From positions 3,906,001 through 3,970,000 of the forward strand of contig NC_089443.1 of assembly GCF_026210795.1 (NCBI RefSeq): a stretch of 64,000 nucleotides of DNA. The letters run 5' to 3'. The notes under the pieces are model-generated. The model did not search any database and had not been told where the DNA came from. It saw only the letters and a list, made by a program, of their open reading frames with translations. Of this stretch, positions 47,038 through 56,886 are shown in pieces (the stretch's first letter is position 1; every line of letters begins with the position of its first letter). This stretch comes from Rhizophagus irregularis (Eukaryota > Glomeromycota > Glomeromycetes > Glomerales > Glomeraceae). Made by a program: the position numbers and the translations under genes.

Positions 47038-47602
47038 AATGTTCTGTTACCATGCCAACCCAATCGTTCATATTTTTTGGTTCAATAATACAGTACTCAC
47101 ATTCTGTCTTTATTTAGATCAACTGCACATGATGTTTAAAATTTTGCAGTTATCAGTATCATTCCTACATTTTCATAATGAATCATGGATAAATTTCATC
47201 AAATTTTACCTTAAAAACTTGGAAATTATAATGGTATCTTTACATAATATTTACACAATTTTTTATACTCACAAAAACCTCTTAAAATTCGTAACTTCCC
47301 TCTCGTCACTGACTCTTTCCACTCTTCCTTTTTTTTCCACTCTTAACTCTTCCCACTTTTCCCTCTCACCTTTCCTCTCTTGTCATCTTATACCCGTTTA
47401 CCTGGATACAATCCGGGCATACTCGGGCATTTATGAATATCCGGTCCGGGTCATGGAATAGCAAATGGGTTGTCCGGACTGTCACGTGATCAGGATCTGG
47501 TGGCGCCTTCCTTCATCCTCCTTTCATTTTACATCTTTATGTTTTATTGCCTAAAGAAATATTGTAGGTGGTATTCCTTGTTTTTTTTTGGGTACACTTC
47601 TA

Positions 47603-47898
47603 TTGGAGCAGCATGATGCTATGCACGGGTGGGAGCATAGCGTGCTTACTTTGTAAGCCTGTGAGTACCAGCTTTTGCTGCAGTCTCATAGTAGGGCTGG
47701 TTGGGAATTTTGGAGCGGTATAGTACTATGCGAGGGTTGGAGCATAGACGCTTACTTTTAGTAAGCTCGTGGGTACCAGCTTTTGCTGCAGTCCTGCGAT
47801 AGGACCGGTTGGTTGTGGTACGGCATGGTGCTATGCGTAATTTTCATGGGAGGAGCATAGTGCACTTCTTCGGAAGTCCCTTGTGGCAGGGCCGAAGG
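47603..47898 (+). repeat. Three tandem ~100-bp GC-richer units with conserved hairpins (possible structured RNA)
   Basis: Units lie at about 47603-47705, 47706-47812 and 47813-47898. Each has, in order, a ctatgc...gcatag stem closing a 10-20 nt purine-rich loop, then a short stem-loop: gcttac-ttt-gtaagc in unit 1, gcttac-tttta-gtaagc in unit 2, and acttc-ttcg-gaagt in unit 3, where both arms differ but still pair. Units 1 and 2 then have cagc-tttt-gctg inside taccagcttttgctgcagt. Composition is near 50 percent GC in an AT-rich setting, with a T-run before (47580-47589) and after (47903 on). Stop codons interrupt all long frames. It may be a structured RNA locus or a decayed repeat. Confidence 0.5.
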
Positions 47899-48239
47899 TA
47901 ATTGTTTTTTTTTATGTTTTTATGTTACTTTCAAGTGAAATTCTAAAAAAAATCAAATGAGGATTTAAGTATAAAATCATAGCAAAGCTTTATTTTGGGT
48001 ATACAATAAGATCGTGAATTTTTTAACTTTGTTGTACAATAACGATAATTAAAAAAAATATTTTGTTTCTTGAGTTTTTTTTGTTATTTTAGGGTTTATT
48101 GAATATTTTTATTTATCAATATTTACGTAATTACAAATTCTTTATGTTGTTATTCATAAATAAAACTTCCGACTTAAAAAAAGCATCTCTTTTTTCAAAA
48201 CTCTTATTAAAAATAATATGATTTTTGAAGTGACAAATT

Positions 48240-48835
48240 TACTTTGCATTTTTGCATGTTAGTTAATCGTCTCTGGTATGATATTCCAGTGAGAATTTTT
48301 GGATAAATGTATGCAATTATAATATTTCAAATTTTAATTCCTTAATTGATTGTCTTCCAACGAATCAAAGACATTTTATATAGAATGGAATTACCATTTC
48401 ATGCAGTATTTTGTAAAATTTTAGTGATTGACCGTGTTGATTATATGATTTAATTTGGTTACGGTACATTTCGCTAACGTCCTTTCGGCGAAATTGGTTT
48501 TGGCGAAATGTCCTGATACCATTTAATTTATTTCATTGCAAAAGTCTTAATAATTCACAAATAGTAATGCAGGAATTATTAAAAGTGTATCCTTATACTA
48601 AAACGAAATTTGGTTAAAAAATCCCTTAGAATTACATTGTAGCTCAAATATTTCATTCGAATTTTTTTACCAACTATAACACTATGTGACTTAAACAATT
48701 GTTCAAATGTATTAGCGGAATTAATTTATTAATTTTATTCAAAAGAATTAAAAATATTTTGGTATGGAGCAATATTACGATGATGAAAATATTCCTTCGT
48801 TAATAACAAATCTTCTAATTTCTAAATAGCTTAGT
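48240..48835 (+). pseudogene. F-box gene remnant, split by an insert
   Basis: The DNA aligns with the intact F-box genes. gcatgttagttaatcgtct matches the CILVNRLW region, ttgattgtcttccaacgaatc matches ACLPNDSKE, gcagtattttgtaaaatttta matches ASFCKIL, ttacattgtagctcaaatatt matches ELHCNSNIS, and ccttcgttaataacaaatctt matches LPSLITK. Stops and indels are frequent. Between the second and third thirds (about 48,455-48,525) sits foreign sequence with ggcgaaatgtcc/ttggcgaaat words like those of the element at 48,938. It is the oldest F-box copy in the window. Confidence 0.65.
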
Positions 48836-48937
48836 CAAGTTAAATCTTTATGTACACAACTGTATTTCATTGTTATTTATTCTAAATTCTCAAGAGTTAG
48901 AATTATCATAACTATAATACGGTTACAATGTGGTAAT

Positions 48938-49279
48938 TTCACCGACAATCGGGCGACGGGTCATTTCGCCGACAAACGTTTCACCGACAGTCATTTCACC
49001 GGCAGTTCATTTTGCCAGCGTATTTACAGTAAATTAGTTTTTTTTTTTTTGCTCATCACAGATAAATATAATCATAATTAAGAAGTAAAAAAAATATTAA
49101 TATCTACTACATTAAGACAATATTAAAAAAAAATTTTATTTCTATACGAAAGAAATAACATGTTTATTTTTTTTTTAAAAAAAAAAATGAATTTATATTT
49201 GATTTTATTATAATATCATATTTATATATCGGTGAAAATGATCTGTATGTCGGTGAGATGATCCTGTTGGCGAAAAGTA
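48938..49279. mobile_element. Foldback element with ggcgaaatga arrays
   Basis: The left arm has repeated tttcaccgac/tttcgccgac words in one orientation (48,938-49,020). The right arm has cggtgaaaatgatc, cggtgagatgatcc and ggcgaaa in the other (49,229-49,279). The arms are inverted arrays of one 12-14 bp motif, with an AT-rich centre. No clear target duplication was found. The same motif occurs in the insert at 48,455-48,525. Confidence 0.55.
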
Positions 49280-49499
49280 GCACTGTTCAATTCTAGATCG
49301 TATCGTTCCGATCGGAAAAAAAATTAACCGGTCAAACCGCAGTTACAATTGAGCATTATAGTTGGTCGCTGGCACGCGTCACGTTAGTTTATAGAGGCGA
49401 GCACCTATTTTCGTGGATCGGTTTGACTGACCGCTGATCGTTTTTGTAACAGCACATTTTGCGATCAATCCGGTCCGATCTAGAATTGAACAGGGCTAC
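49277..49499. mobile_element. MITE with 24-bp TIR (gtagc-ctgttcaattcta)
   Basis: gtagcactgttcaattctag at 49277 is matched by ctagaattgaacagggctac ending at 49499, one mismatch over 24 bp. The interior is GC-richer with paired ccgatcgg/aaccggtcaaacc words near the left end and cggtttgactgacc near the right, so the fold extends inward. No target duplication could be fixed; it abuts the preceding foldback element. Confidence 0.7.
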
Positions 49500-50062
49500 C
49501 CATAAAACGTACTACATCGTTTGAAGTAGGATATAAAACAGATCCTCGCGGACCTTGTAAGAAATTTTATCCATAATTTAAACACGGAATAAACTTTTTA
49601 GGGGGAATTTTATATCAACATATTTGAACGTGAAGATAAACGATCGTACGTAATTTATATCGACTTCTCTATAATTTTATAATCGTCCATCTGCTTTTTG
49701 GAATTTTGTACTTTCGACAGGATTATTTTGCCATTTGGAGTTATTATTTAACCAACGTAAATTTTATCCATGTCTAATAAAAAGGTAGCACACATTTTAT
49801 CACATGACGATCATAATATATATTGAATTTATAGATTCGGGAAAAATAAATTCATAACTTTTCCAGAAGTCCAATTACCTGAATGTCAATTTCTCCAAAC
49901 TGGACATTTTCCCGAAGCATACAATTTCCCGAATCCACAATATCCCGATGATAGTAAAAAAAAAAATTTTTTTTTATTCATTATCATCAAAGGAAAAAAG
50001 ATCAAAATTTTGGTGAAAAATTTTCGGTATTAATTTCTCTAAACATTATATACAGTAACTTG

Positions 50063-50219
50063 TTGTCCGGAGCGAAGCGAAGGACTATATATGTCTACGC
50101 ACTGCTAATCAGCAGAAAATTACCGGAATTCCAAGTGCTAATTAGTAGAATACTAGAATATCGCTACATCTTTATTTATTATACCTCGCTCCGGACTTAC
50201 AACGGTTCCCGTTTCCTAG
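50063..50219. repeat. Truncated copy of the TTGTCCGG element
   Basis: Begins ttgtccggagcgaagcgaag as at 10,953 and continues with ggactatatatgtctacgca, one minisatellite unit and cctcgctccggacttacaac, up to cccgtttcctag. The right TIR is missing. 49,870-49,950 upstream carries ttcccgaa/atcccga words like the TIRs of the 10,144 element. Confidence 0.7.
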
Positions 50220-50351
50220 TAAATAAATGGATATTAATCGATAAATATATAAATATATTAAACCTTTATATTTATTAATATAAGTCTTTAATAAATCTTT
50301 TATTGAATTTTAGAATGGGTCCCAATTTTTAATAATTGTATGTTATTGTAC

Positions 50352-50515
50352 GGGCGTGTTTAATAATGGTATGATGCACAACATACCATTATTAAGGGGT
50401 GCCGCCCAAAATCCCGAAACTCAAAAAATCCCGACAGGTTCAAAAAGCTTAATGGGATTTTGGATTTCGGGATTTTGAGTTTAGGGATTTCGTACCATAA
50501 CCATTTAAGCACGCC
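50352..50515. mobile_element. Short palindromic MITE, 5-bp direct repeats
   Basis: tgtac occurs at 50347-50351 and 50516-50520. The ends gggcgtgtttaataatgg and, on the other strand, ggcgtgcttaaatggttatg are inverted repeats. The centre has two further palindromic parts: taatggtat...ataccatta, and ccgaaactcaaaa with its complement in gattttgagttt. The ATCCCGA words recall the 10,144 element. The superfamily is uncertain. Confidence 0.65.
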
Positions 50516-50689
50516 TGTACAAAGGCGTATAATAATTTACGGTGTTGTATTTTATTGGTTACCCTATAAAAATTTTTATCCGAATATTTCCATTATTTCT
50601 TCGTGTCTTCCGTAAAAATTCCGTAAAAATGATACATTCACGGAAAAACATGGGAAAGATAAAACACGGATCAGATTTTTTATAGGGTT

Positions 50690-51200
50690 AACGTCAGTAC
50701 GTCACTTCGTGACGACGTGACGTCGTGACGTTAACCAATATAAATACCGTACAATATCTATATTATCAAATAAACTATCATTATCAGTTATCCTCATAAG
50801 TTCATGCAGATTTTACATAATTGTTATTTAGGTCGGTTATCTCATATTACTATGTATTAGCATAATAATAAAATTATTGGATAGTAACGGAGTTTATTAT
50901 AAAAATTGCATGAACGGTCCCGTCAAACCGATAATATATAAATATTCGATATTGCCGTACGCAAATAAACTATTGTTATCCAGTATTACGTGATTTTTAT
51001 AATTAAAAAATGGTTATAATAAATCATGTATCAGGCAAAAAATCGTATCAGGCATTAAATTCGTGTATCAGGCAATATTCAAATCACGTGATACCGGATA
51101 AATCACTTATTCGGCACGAAGTACCGAATAACTATTAAATATCAATGAAAAATATCGGTCAATAAAATCAGCATGATCCTATAGGGCCGTGCGATAATTA
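50690..51200. repeat. Dispersed repeat R1, copy 2 (longest)
   Basis: Starts ttaacgtcagtacgtcactt, with an extended gacgtgacgtcgtgacgtta palindromic block, and ends aatcagcatgatcctatagg. It contains spaced aaataaactat units and a block of tatcaggca words at 51,020-51,075 that is absent from copies 1 and 3. Confidence 0.7.
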
Positions 51201-51428
51201 TATTTATAACGATACAGAATTTTGCTTTATATGCCTATATATGCGGTATCCCATAAGATTATGAATTGTAAAATAAGCAAGGAACAGGAATTTATAGAAT
51301 AATATTTACGTTTATTCAAAATTTTTATTTAACCAATATAAAATATAATATAAGATAGTAGCTACGCCATAGTAACCGGAAGTCCGGAACTACAATTCTA
51401 TAATCGACCCATAGGAGACAGATAAACT

Positions 51429-52871
51429 CTAATAATTAGTAGATTCATCCTCCTCAAAACCTGTAACTTCAAAATTCTTAATAACTCCTGATCTAATATA
51501 TTTTTTAATAATTTTCATATTTTCATCATATTTATCTAAGGTATTTATACAAAAATAATCAGTAATAATTACTAGAGAAAGTGGCTTTAATGGTACACGA
51601 TTTTCCCAACTTATAAAAAAAGATTCTAATTCTTCTGGAAATAATCTTGGTCGTACATAATATAAATGATATAATATTAATTCGGAAATATTTTTATGTG
51701 ATTGTTTCACAACCGTTTCCAATGCTTCCTTTTCACTTAAAAAGATACTTCCACACCAAATTTTAATACTCTCTAAATATTGACAATTATTAAAAATGAT
51801 TTTTAAAGTTTCTAATTCATCATTTTTAATTCCAGTAGAAAGTTTTTTAAGATTTGGACAAAATTTTGCAATAGCCAAATTTAAAGAATTATCACTATAA
51901 CCTTTAATATCACTTAAATAAAATTCTTTTAAATTTTTTCCATTATTTTCTAAGAATTTTATTAATAATTCACATTTTGGAAAAGCACGTTGAATTTTTA
52001 AAATTTGTAATTTTGGTAAAATAACATGTTGTAATTTATCAAAATCTTCAAAATTTTCACTTGATTGAAAAGATAATTGAAGTATTTGTAAATTTGTAAA
52101 ATTACTAATAAATGATAATGAATTACTATTCTTTCCATAAAGGTTTAATTTAATTAAAGTATTAGGAAGTTTTGTTATTAAAGAAGGAAGATAATTTTCT
52201 GGATAATTATATTGCATTAAATTAAAATATTTTAAATTTTTTTGAACGAAAATTAAATCTTTTAATCCATTTGAAATTAATTTATTAAACGTTATGTTTA
52301 ATAATGATATATTATGACATATTTGAGATAGATGATAAAATAATATAGGACAAATATCTGAATTACAATGTAATTCTGAAAGATTTTTTAAAAAATTCTT
52401 TGTCTCGGGATAAATTGTGATACAATTATGTGAAGACCAAAAAGTTACTAATTTTTTTAAAGAAGAAATTTGTTTTACAAACAATTTAAAAATTTCTTGT
52501 GATAATATAATAATATCATCTTTTAAATCATGAAATGGGAAATTTTCTTGATTCATAAGAAGTTCTTCAACTTTCGTATAAACTCGGTCAATTGATAAAA
52601 CTTTACAAAATGACGCATAATTAAACATTGGGTTTAAAGTTGGGGTTGAAATAATAATTTTATTCTCAGATAAAATTTCTTTTGATTCATTTGGAAGACA
52701 AGAAATTAATGTATTAAAATTTGAAGTACTATAATTCTCCATATCTCTCCAATAAAATCCAACAGAAATTTTACACCAAAGACGATTAACTAATAAGCAT
52801 GAATATAAACTATTTTTGTCATCTAAATGTTCGAAAATTTCGGTAAGACAATCAGCGGGAAGTCTAGACAT
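51429..52871 (-). CDS. F-box/LRR-like protein, 480 aa
   Basis: Single-exon gene on the minus strand. The F-box is MSRLPADCLTEIFEHLDDKN with YSCLLVNRLWCKISVGFYWR. The solenoid strands include NLKYFNLMQYN, LPSLITKLPNTLIKLNL, LQILQLSFQSS, LQILKIQRAFP and YLESIKIWCGS; the end is VIKNFEVTGFEEDE. It is full-length relative to its paralogues and is probably an SCF substrate receptor. Divergently oriented to the gene at 54541, 1.7 kb away; repeat R1 copy 2 lies just beyond its 3' end. Substrate and expression are unknown. Leu/Asn/Lys-rich composition follows the genome's AT bias. Confidence 0.9.
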   Translation of the reverse strand: MSRLPADCLTEIFEHLDDKNSLYSCLLVNRLWCKISVGFYWRDMENYSTSNFNTLISCLPNESKEILSENKIIISTPTLNPMFNYASFCKVLSIDRVYTKVEELLMNQENFPFHDLKDDIIILSQEIFKLFVKQISSLKKLVTFWSSHNCITIYPETKNFLKNLSELHCNSDICPILFYHLSQICHNISLLNITFNKLISNGLKDLIFVQKNLKYFNLMQYNYPENYLPSLITKLPNTLIKLNLYGKNSNSLSFISNFTNLQILQLSFQSSENFEDFDKLQHVILPKLQILKIQRAFPKCELLIKFLENNGKNLKEFYLSDIKGYSDNSLNLAIAKFCPNLKKLSTGIKNDELETLKIIFNNCQYLESIKIWCGSIFLSEKEALETVVKQSHKNISELILYHLYYVRPRLFPEELESFFISWENRVPLKPLSLVIITDYFCINTLDKYDENMKIIKKYIRSGVIKNFEVTGFEEDESTNY

Positions 52872-53131
52872 CTTCCAAAAATTTTAATGAATTTTAAAAA
52901 TAAGAGTTCGGATTAAAAATTGAACGAAATTTATTAAAACGTATTCTTTTAAACTTACAACTCGTGATACCACTTACCAAGAAAGTGAAGCGCAAAAAAA
53001 GTTACCAATACGGAAATAGAAAGTACCAATCATAATAATGGTAGATGTTGAAAAGACAGATCGATACCGGAAAAACCAAAAAGCCGAATTACCGGGATCG
53101 CGAGTTAGTACGCAGTAAGAAATCACAAAGG

Positions 53132-53296
53132 TACCCTAGCCATGGTGAATAAGGGTGTGACGAATAAGTTTTTACTTACTTGAAAAAAACTAAGTCCCTC
53201 AGATAAATATAAAATGTGGAAACGCGGTGGGTGTGACGGTTGTGATGAATAAATGCAGTCACGTGTCTGCCACTTTTTTTTGCCATGGCTAGGTTA
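53132..53296. mobile_element. MITE with ctagccatgg TIR
   Basis: taccctagccatgg at 53132 and ccatggctaggtta ending at 53296 are inverted repeats with one mismatch in 14. The interior ccctcagataaatataaaat and agtcacgtgtc match the cores of the elements at 3.7 and 43.9 kb, though the TIRs differ. No clear target duplication was found. It lies between two divergent F-box genes. Confidence 0.65.
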
Positions 53297-54129
53297 AGGC
53301 GTGATGTAATCATTTATGTCGATCCACGTAGTTGTTGTCTATGACGTAGCCCATCACGACTAATTAATTTTAGTAGCATTCGTGTACTGGAGAATAGAAT
53401 CATTTACCTATAACACTCCTATAACTGAAAGAGTCCAAATCTCGATTTGTAGTGTTATAGTATTTTAAAATATTTATTATTGCATAACACCAATCGTTAT
53501 TGGATGCAAATTATAAATATCATAATGAATGTTATGAACTTAATTATGCTGATTTACTAATAACAAATGTTAAATAACGCCTTAAATTTAATTAATATTG
53601 TAAACATATTGTTTGAATGAATAAAATTATAGTATATATATAAGAATCGATCTCAGTCCGGTCCTCAGCTTTTGGACCGAAGACCGTGAAGATCAATCCT
53701 GTCAGGACTGATCCAACCCTAATGTGGATAAATTATTGGGCACAGTTTAATATAAAAATTCTCAAACAAGAATTTAAACTGCTGGAATCAAGCATACTTA
53801 TAATAAATGAAGTGTAATTATTTCATGTATCAAATTTTAGTTGCACAAAACAGTGAATTAGATGTAAAATCGATAAGATCAAACAAATTTTCAATATAAT
53901 TAATAATAATTCATAAGAGATCTAAGAGATCTTTATTACTTAATATTTAAAAGTAATAAAATTAAATGTCTAAAGCTAATTAATATCTTTTTACCTTAGT
54001 CAAAGCTAATTTATATGTTCTTGTCGATCAGATTAGCAAAGAATCATGAATTTATGTATTGAAGTACCGTTCTTTGCCACTTAGCTCAACTGTAGGGCTA
54101 GGGCGGATATTGTACAGTGTTGTATTTAT

Positions 54130-54400
54130 ATTGGTTGACGTCATGAATTGTATTTATATTGGTTAACGCCATTTCATGACGTCAACCAATATAAATACCG
54201 CCGTACAATATCTATATTATCTATCGTACGGCTAATGCAGATCATGCTCCAATAAACTATCAATATTCGATATTGTACGCAATAAACTATCGATATCAAA
54301 TATTGTACGCAAATAAACTATTGATAAAATATTGTACGATAACGGTCAAATAAAATCATCATGATCCTATAGGGCCGTGTGATAATAAATTGCCACATGA
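54130..54400. repeat. Dispersed repeat R1, copy 3
   Basis: Has an inverted pair tattggttgacgtcatgaa / catgacgtcaaccaatataa, then ccgtacaatatctatattat, three aaataaactat...ttgtacg units and the shared end catgatcctatagggccgtg. It ends about 140 bp before the ATG of the F-box gene at 54541, so it probably overlaps that promoter. Confidence 0.7.
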
Positions 54401-54540
54401 TAATTATGCAGTTTACGTAATGGAGTGGCGTAAATAATTAAATAAATATGTCGTAACACAGTCGTAAATCATTTAAGATAACAAGATAAGCGGTATTTTC
54501 TTATTTTTAGTCTACATACTCTACACTCCTTGAATTCAAA

Positions 54541-55974
54541 ATGTCTCAACTTCCCGTTGATTGTTTAAATTATATTTTGGAATATTTAAAAGATGATGTG
54601 AAAACTTTACATTCATGCATATTAGTTAACCATCTTTGGTGTGAAATTTCTGTGAGAATTTTTTGGATTGAAATTCGAAATTACTATACTATAATTGCTT
54701 GTCTTCCAAACGATTCGAAAGAAATTTTATGTAAGATTGGATTTAATAATTTGATCTCAACATTAAAACCTCCAATTTTTAATTATGCATCATTTTGTAA
54801 AATTCTATCAATTGATAAAGTTCATTATAAAATTGGGGAACTTCTTAAAAATCAAAAATCCACTTTATTGCAAAATATTTATAATAATATACATCTAGTA
54901 ATGCAAGAAATATGTAAAATGCTTATGAATCAGACCTCATCTTTAAAAAGTTTGACTTTTCTTCATCCTTCAATTACAAATTTTATTCCCTTTGTCTATT
55001 ATCCTGGAGCAAATGATTGTTTAAAAAATCTTTCAGAATTACGTTGTAATTCAAATATTTCGTCCGAATTTTTTTATCAATTATCTAAAACATGTCATAA
55101 TATAATTTTGTTAGAAATTATTATTGATAGAAATATTTCAAATGGATTAGCAGATTTGATTTCTATTCAGAAAAATTTAAAATACGTTAGTATAACACAA
55201 TATTCAAATCTGAAAGATACACTTCCTTCATTAATAACAAAACTTCCAAATATTTTAATCAAATTAAATTTAACTAGCGCAAATTTTATTTCATTATTAT
55301 TTATCACTAAATTCATAAATTTACAAGAACTCATATTATCATTCGATTATGAAGGACAATTTAAAGATTTTGAAAAATTCCAATATGCAATTTTTCCACA
55401 ATTACAAGTTTTGAGAATTCGAAGGGTATGCCCAAGAGATGAGTTATTAATAAATTTTTTAGAAAATAACGGAAAAAATTTAAAGGAAATTTATATAGGT
55501 GGTATTGGAAGTTGTAATGAAAATTCATTACATTTAACCATAGCGAAGTTTTGTCCAAATCTAAAAAAGCTTTGTATTGGATTTAAGAATAATAAGTTGG
55601 AAACATTGAAAATGATTTCTGATAATTGTCAATATTTAGAAAGTATTAAAATTTTATGCGGAGGTTATTATTCGAGCGAGAAGGAGGCATTGAAGGCAGT
55701 TGCGAAATATTCACAAAATATTACTGAATTAATATTATATCATCTATTTAGCAAACAATTAAGATCATTTCCAGAAGAATTAGAATCCTTTTTTAAAAGT
55801 TGGACAAGTCATGTACCACTAAAGTCAATTTCTTTGGTAGTTGTTACTAACTATATTTGTGAAAGCTCCCTAGATAAGTATGATGAAAATATGGAAGTTA
55901 TCAAAAAATATATTAAATTAGGAGTTATTAAGAAATTTAAAGTTACAGATTTCGATGATGAAGAATATAATTAA
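54541..55974 (+). CDS. F-box/LRR-like protein, 477 aa
   Basis: Single-exon gene. The F-box is MSQLPVDCLNYILEYLKDDV with LHSCILVNHLWCEISVRIFW. Solenoid strands include NLKYVSITQYS, LPSLITKLPNILIKLNL, LQELILSFDYE, LQVLRIRRVCP and YLESIKILCGG; the end is KKFKVTDFDDEEYN. It is probably a substrate receptor of SCF ligases. Tandem with the closely similar gene at 56887 (CILVN-LWCE, ACLPNDSKEILCKIGF shared), so the two arose by recent tandem duplication. The start is the first ATG and matches the starts of the paralogues. Confidence 0.9.
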   Translation: MSQLPVDCLNYILEYLKDDVKTLHSCILVNHLWCEISVRIFWIEIRNYYTIIACLPNDSKEILCKIGFNNLISTLKPPIFNYASFCKILSIDKVHYKIGELLKNQKSTLLQNIYNNIHLVMQEICKMLMNQTSSLKSLTFLHPSITNFIPFVYYPGANDCLKNLSELRCNSNISSEFFYQLSKTCHNIILLEIIIDRNISNGLADLISIQKNLKYVSITQYSNLKDTLPSLITKLPNILIKLNLTSANFISLLFITKFINLQELILSFDYEGQFKDFEKFQYAIFPQLQVLRIRRVCPRDELLINFLENNGKNLKEIYIGGIGSCNENSLHLTIAKFCPNLKKLCIGFKNNKLETLKMISDNCQYLESIKILCGGYYSSEKEALKAVAKYSQNITELILYHLFSKQLRSFPEELESFFKSWTSHVPLKSISLVVVTNYICESSLDKYDENMEVIKKYIKLGVIKKFKVTDFDDEEYN

Positions 55975-56158
55975 TAACAACTCAATTATCAAAATTTTTT
56001 TTTTTCTAAAAAAAAAAAAATATAGTATTCTTAAACATTGTATCGCTGAAATATCACTGAAATAATAAAGTTCAACATAAACATTACTTAAATACTTTTA
56101 TATAATATGTATAATACCCAGTTGGGATTATAATATCACATGATTATATTATCATCAT

Positions 56159-56434
56159 GGCGGATTTATGAAATACCCCAAAATTTGTCATCATGTCAAA
56201 TTAAATAAATATTTGACAGCATTTTAGTCACTAAATTTCTATTTAAGTCACAAATTTATTAGAAAAATGGGCTCTAAAAAAATTTTTTTTTGTACCCCAA
56301 ATCTTGCGTCTAATCAATTTTTCCAGTATTAAAGGCGCGTCATTATTTAACATTTTTTAGGAAAAAAGCTGTATGAAGTCAATTTAATTCCCGAGGGCGC
56401 AGCAGGGTTTTTGCCAAATTTCAATAAATCCGCC
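56159..56434. mobile_element. Inverted-repeat element with ggcggattta ends
   Basis: ggcggatttatgaaat at the left and atttcaataaatccgcc at the right are inverted repeats with one extra base. The interior is 240 bp of ordinary sequence with a GC-richer stretch, cccgagggcgcagcaggg. No target duplication was found, so the boundaries are provisional. Confidence 0.5.
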
Positions 56435-56571
56435 ACAATGTCCTGAGACCCGTAAGTCCCTTATATACATTGAAGTTGATGCAGTTTTCCGAGTTTTCAC
56501 TTAAGAGAATGCATCATTCTGAGACATATATTTTACTACTAACTTTGAACAAAGTCTTAATCATAGACAAA

Positions 56572-56700
56572 TACCGTACCATTCCGAAATTAAACAACCC
56601 TCCGACCTAGCCCGCATTATGACGATTTTGACCAGAAATATGACTATTTTGGCCGGAACTAAGTTCAAAAATGGTTGTTTAATTTCGGAATGGTACGGTA
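56572..56700. mobile_element. MITE with 28-bp perfect TIR, TA target
   Basis: taccgtaccattccgaaatt at 56572-56599 and its exact complement at 56673-56700 form 28-bp perfect arms, with a 73-bp centre. If the outer TA on each side is the duplicated target, the element proper is ccgtacc...ggtacgg (56574-56698), as in Tc1/mariner-type MITEs. It sits between the two tandem F-box genes, about 190 bp before the second ATG, and may affect its promoter. Confidence 0.85.
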
Positions 56701-56886
56701 AGCTTTTTTTTATGATTTTTTTCAATTGATAAATCATCACACGATTACGCAATAGAATTTATATTTGTAACACAGGCGTAAATCATTATTAAAATAGCAC
56801 ATTTTTTTTTTAAAGTTTAAAAAAAAAAAAAATTTTAAATTATATTGAAACACATTAAAACAATCTTAGTAAACCATTTAAAAAAA

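Noticed and set aside
47300-47400. Coding frame 46937-47461 over the pyrimidine-rich stretch
   Set aside because: Low-complexity Ser/Leu/Phe translation of a CT-rich tract. No start context, intron or homologue pattern supports it.
56845-56886. Upstream extension of the third F-box protein
   Set aside because: The longer frame opens at TTG rather than ATG. The ATG at 56887 aligns with the starts of the three paralogues.
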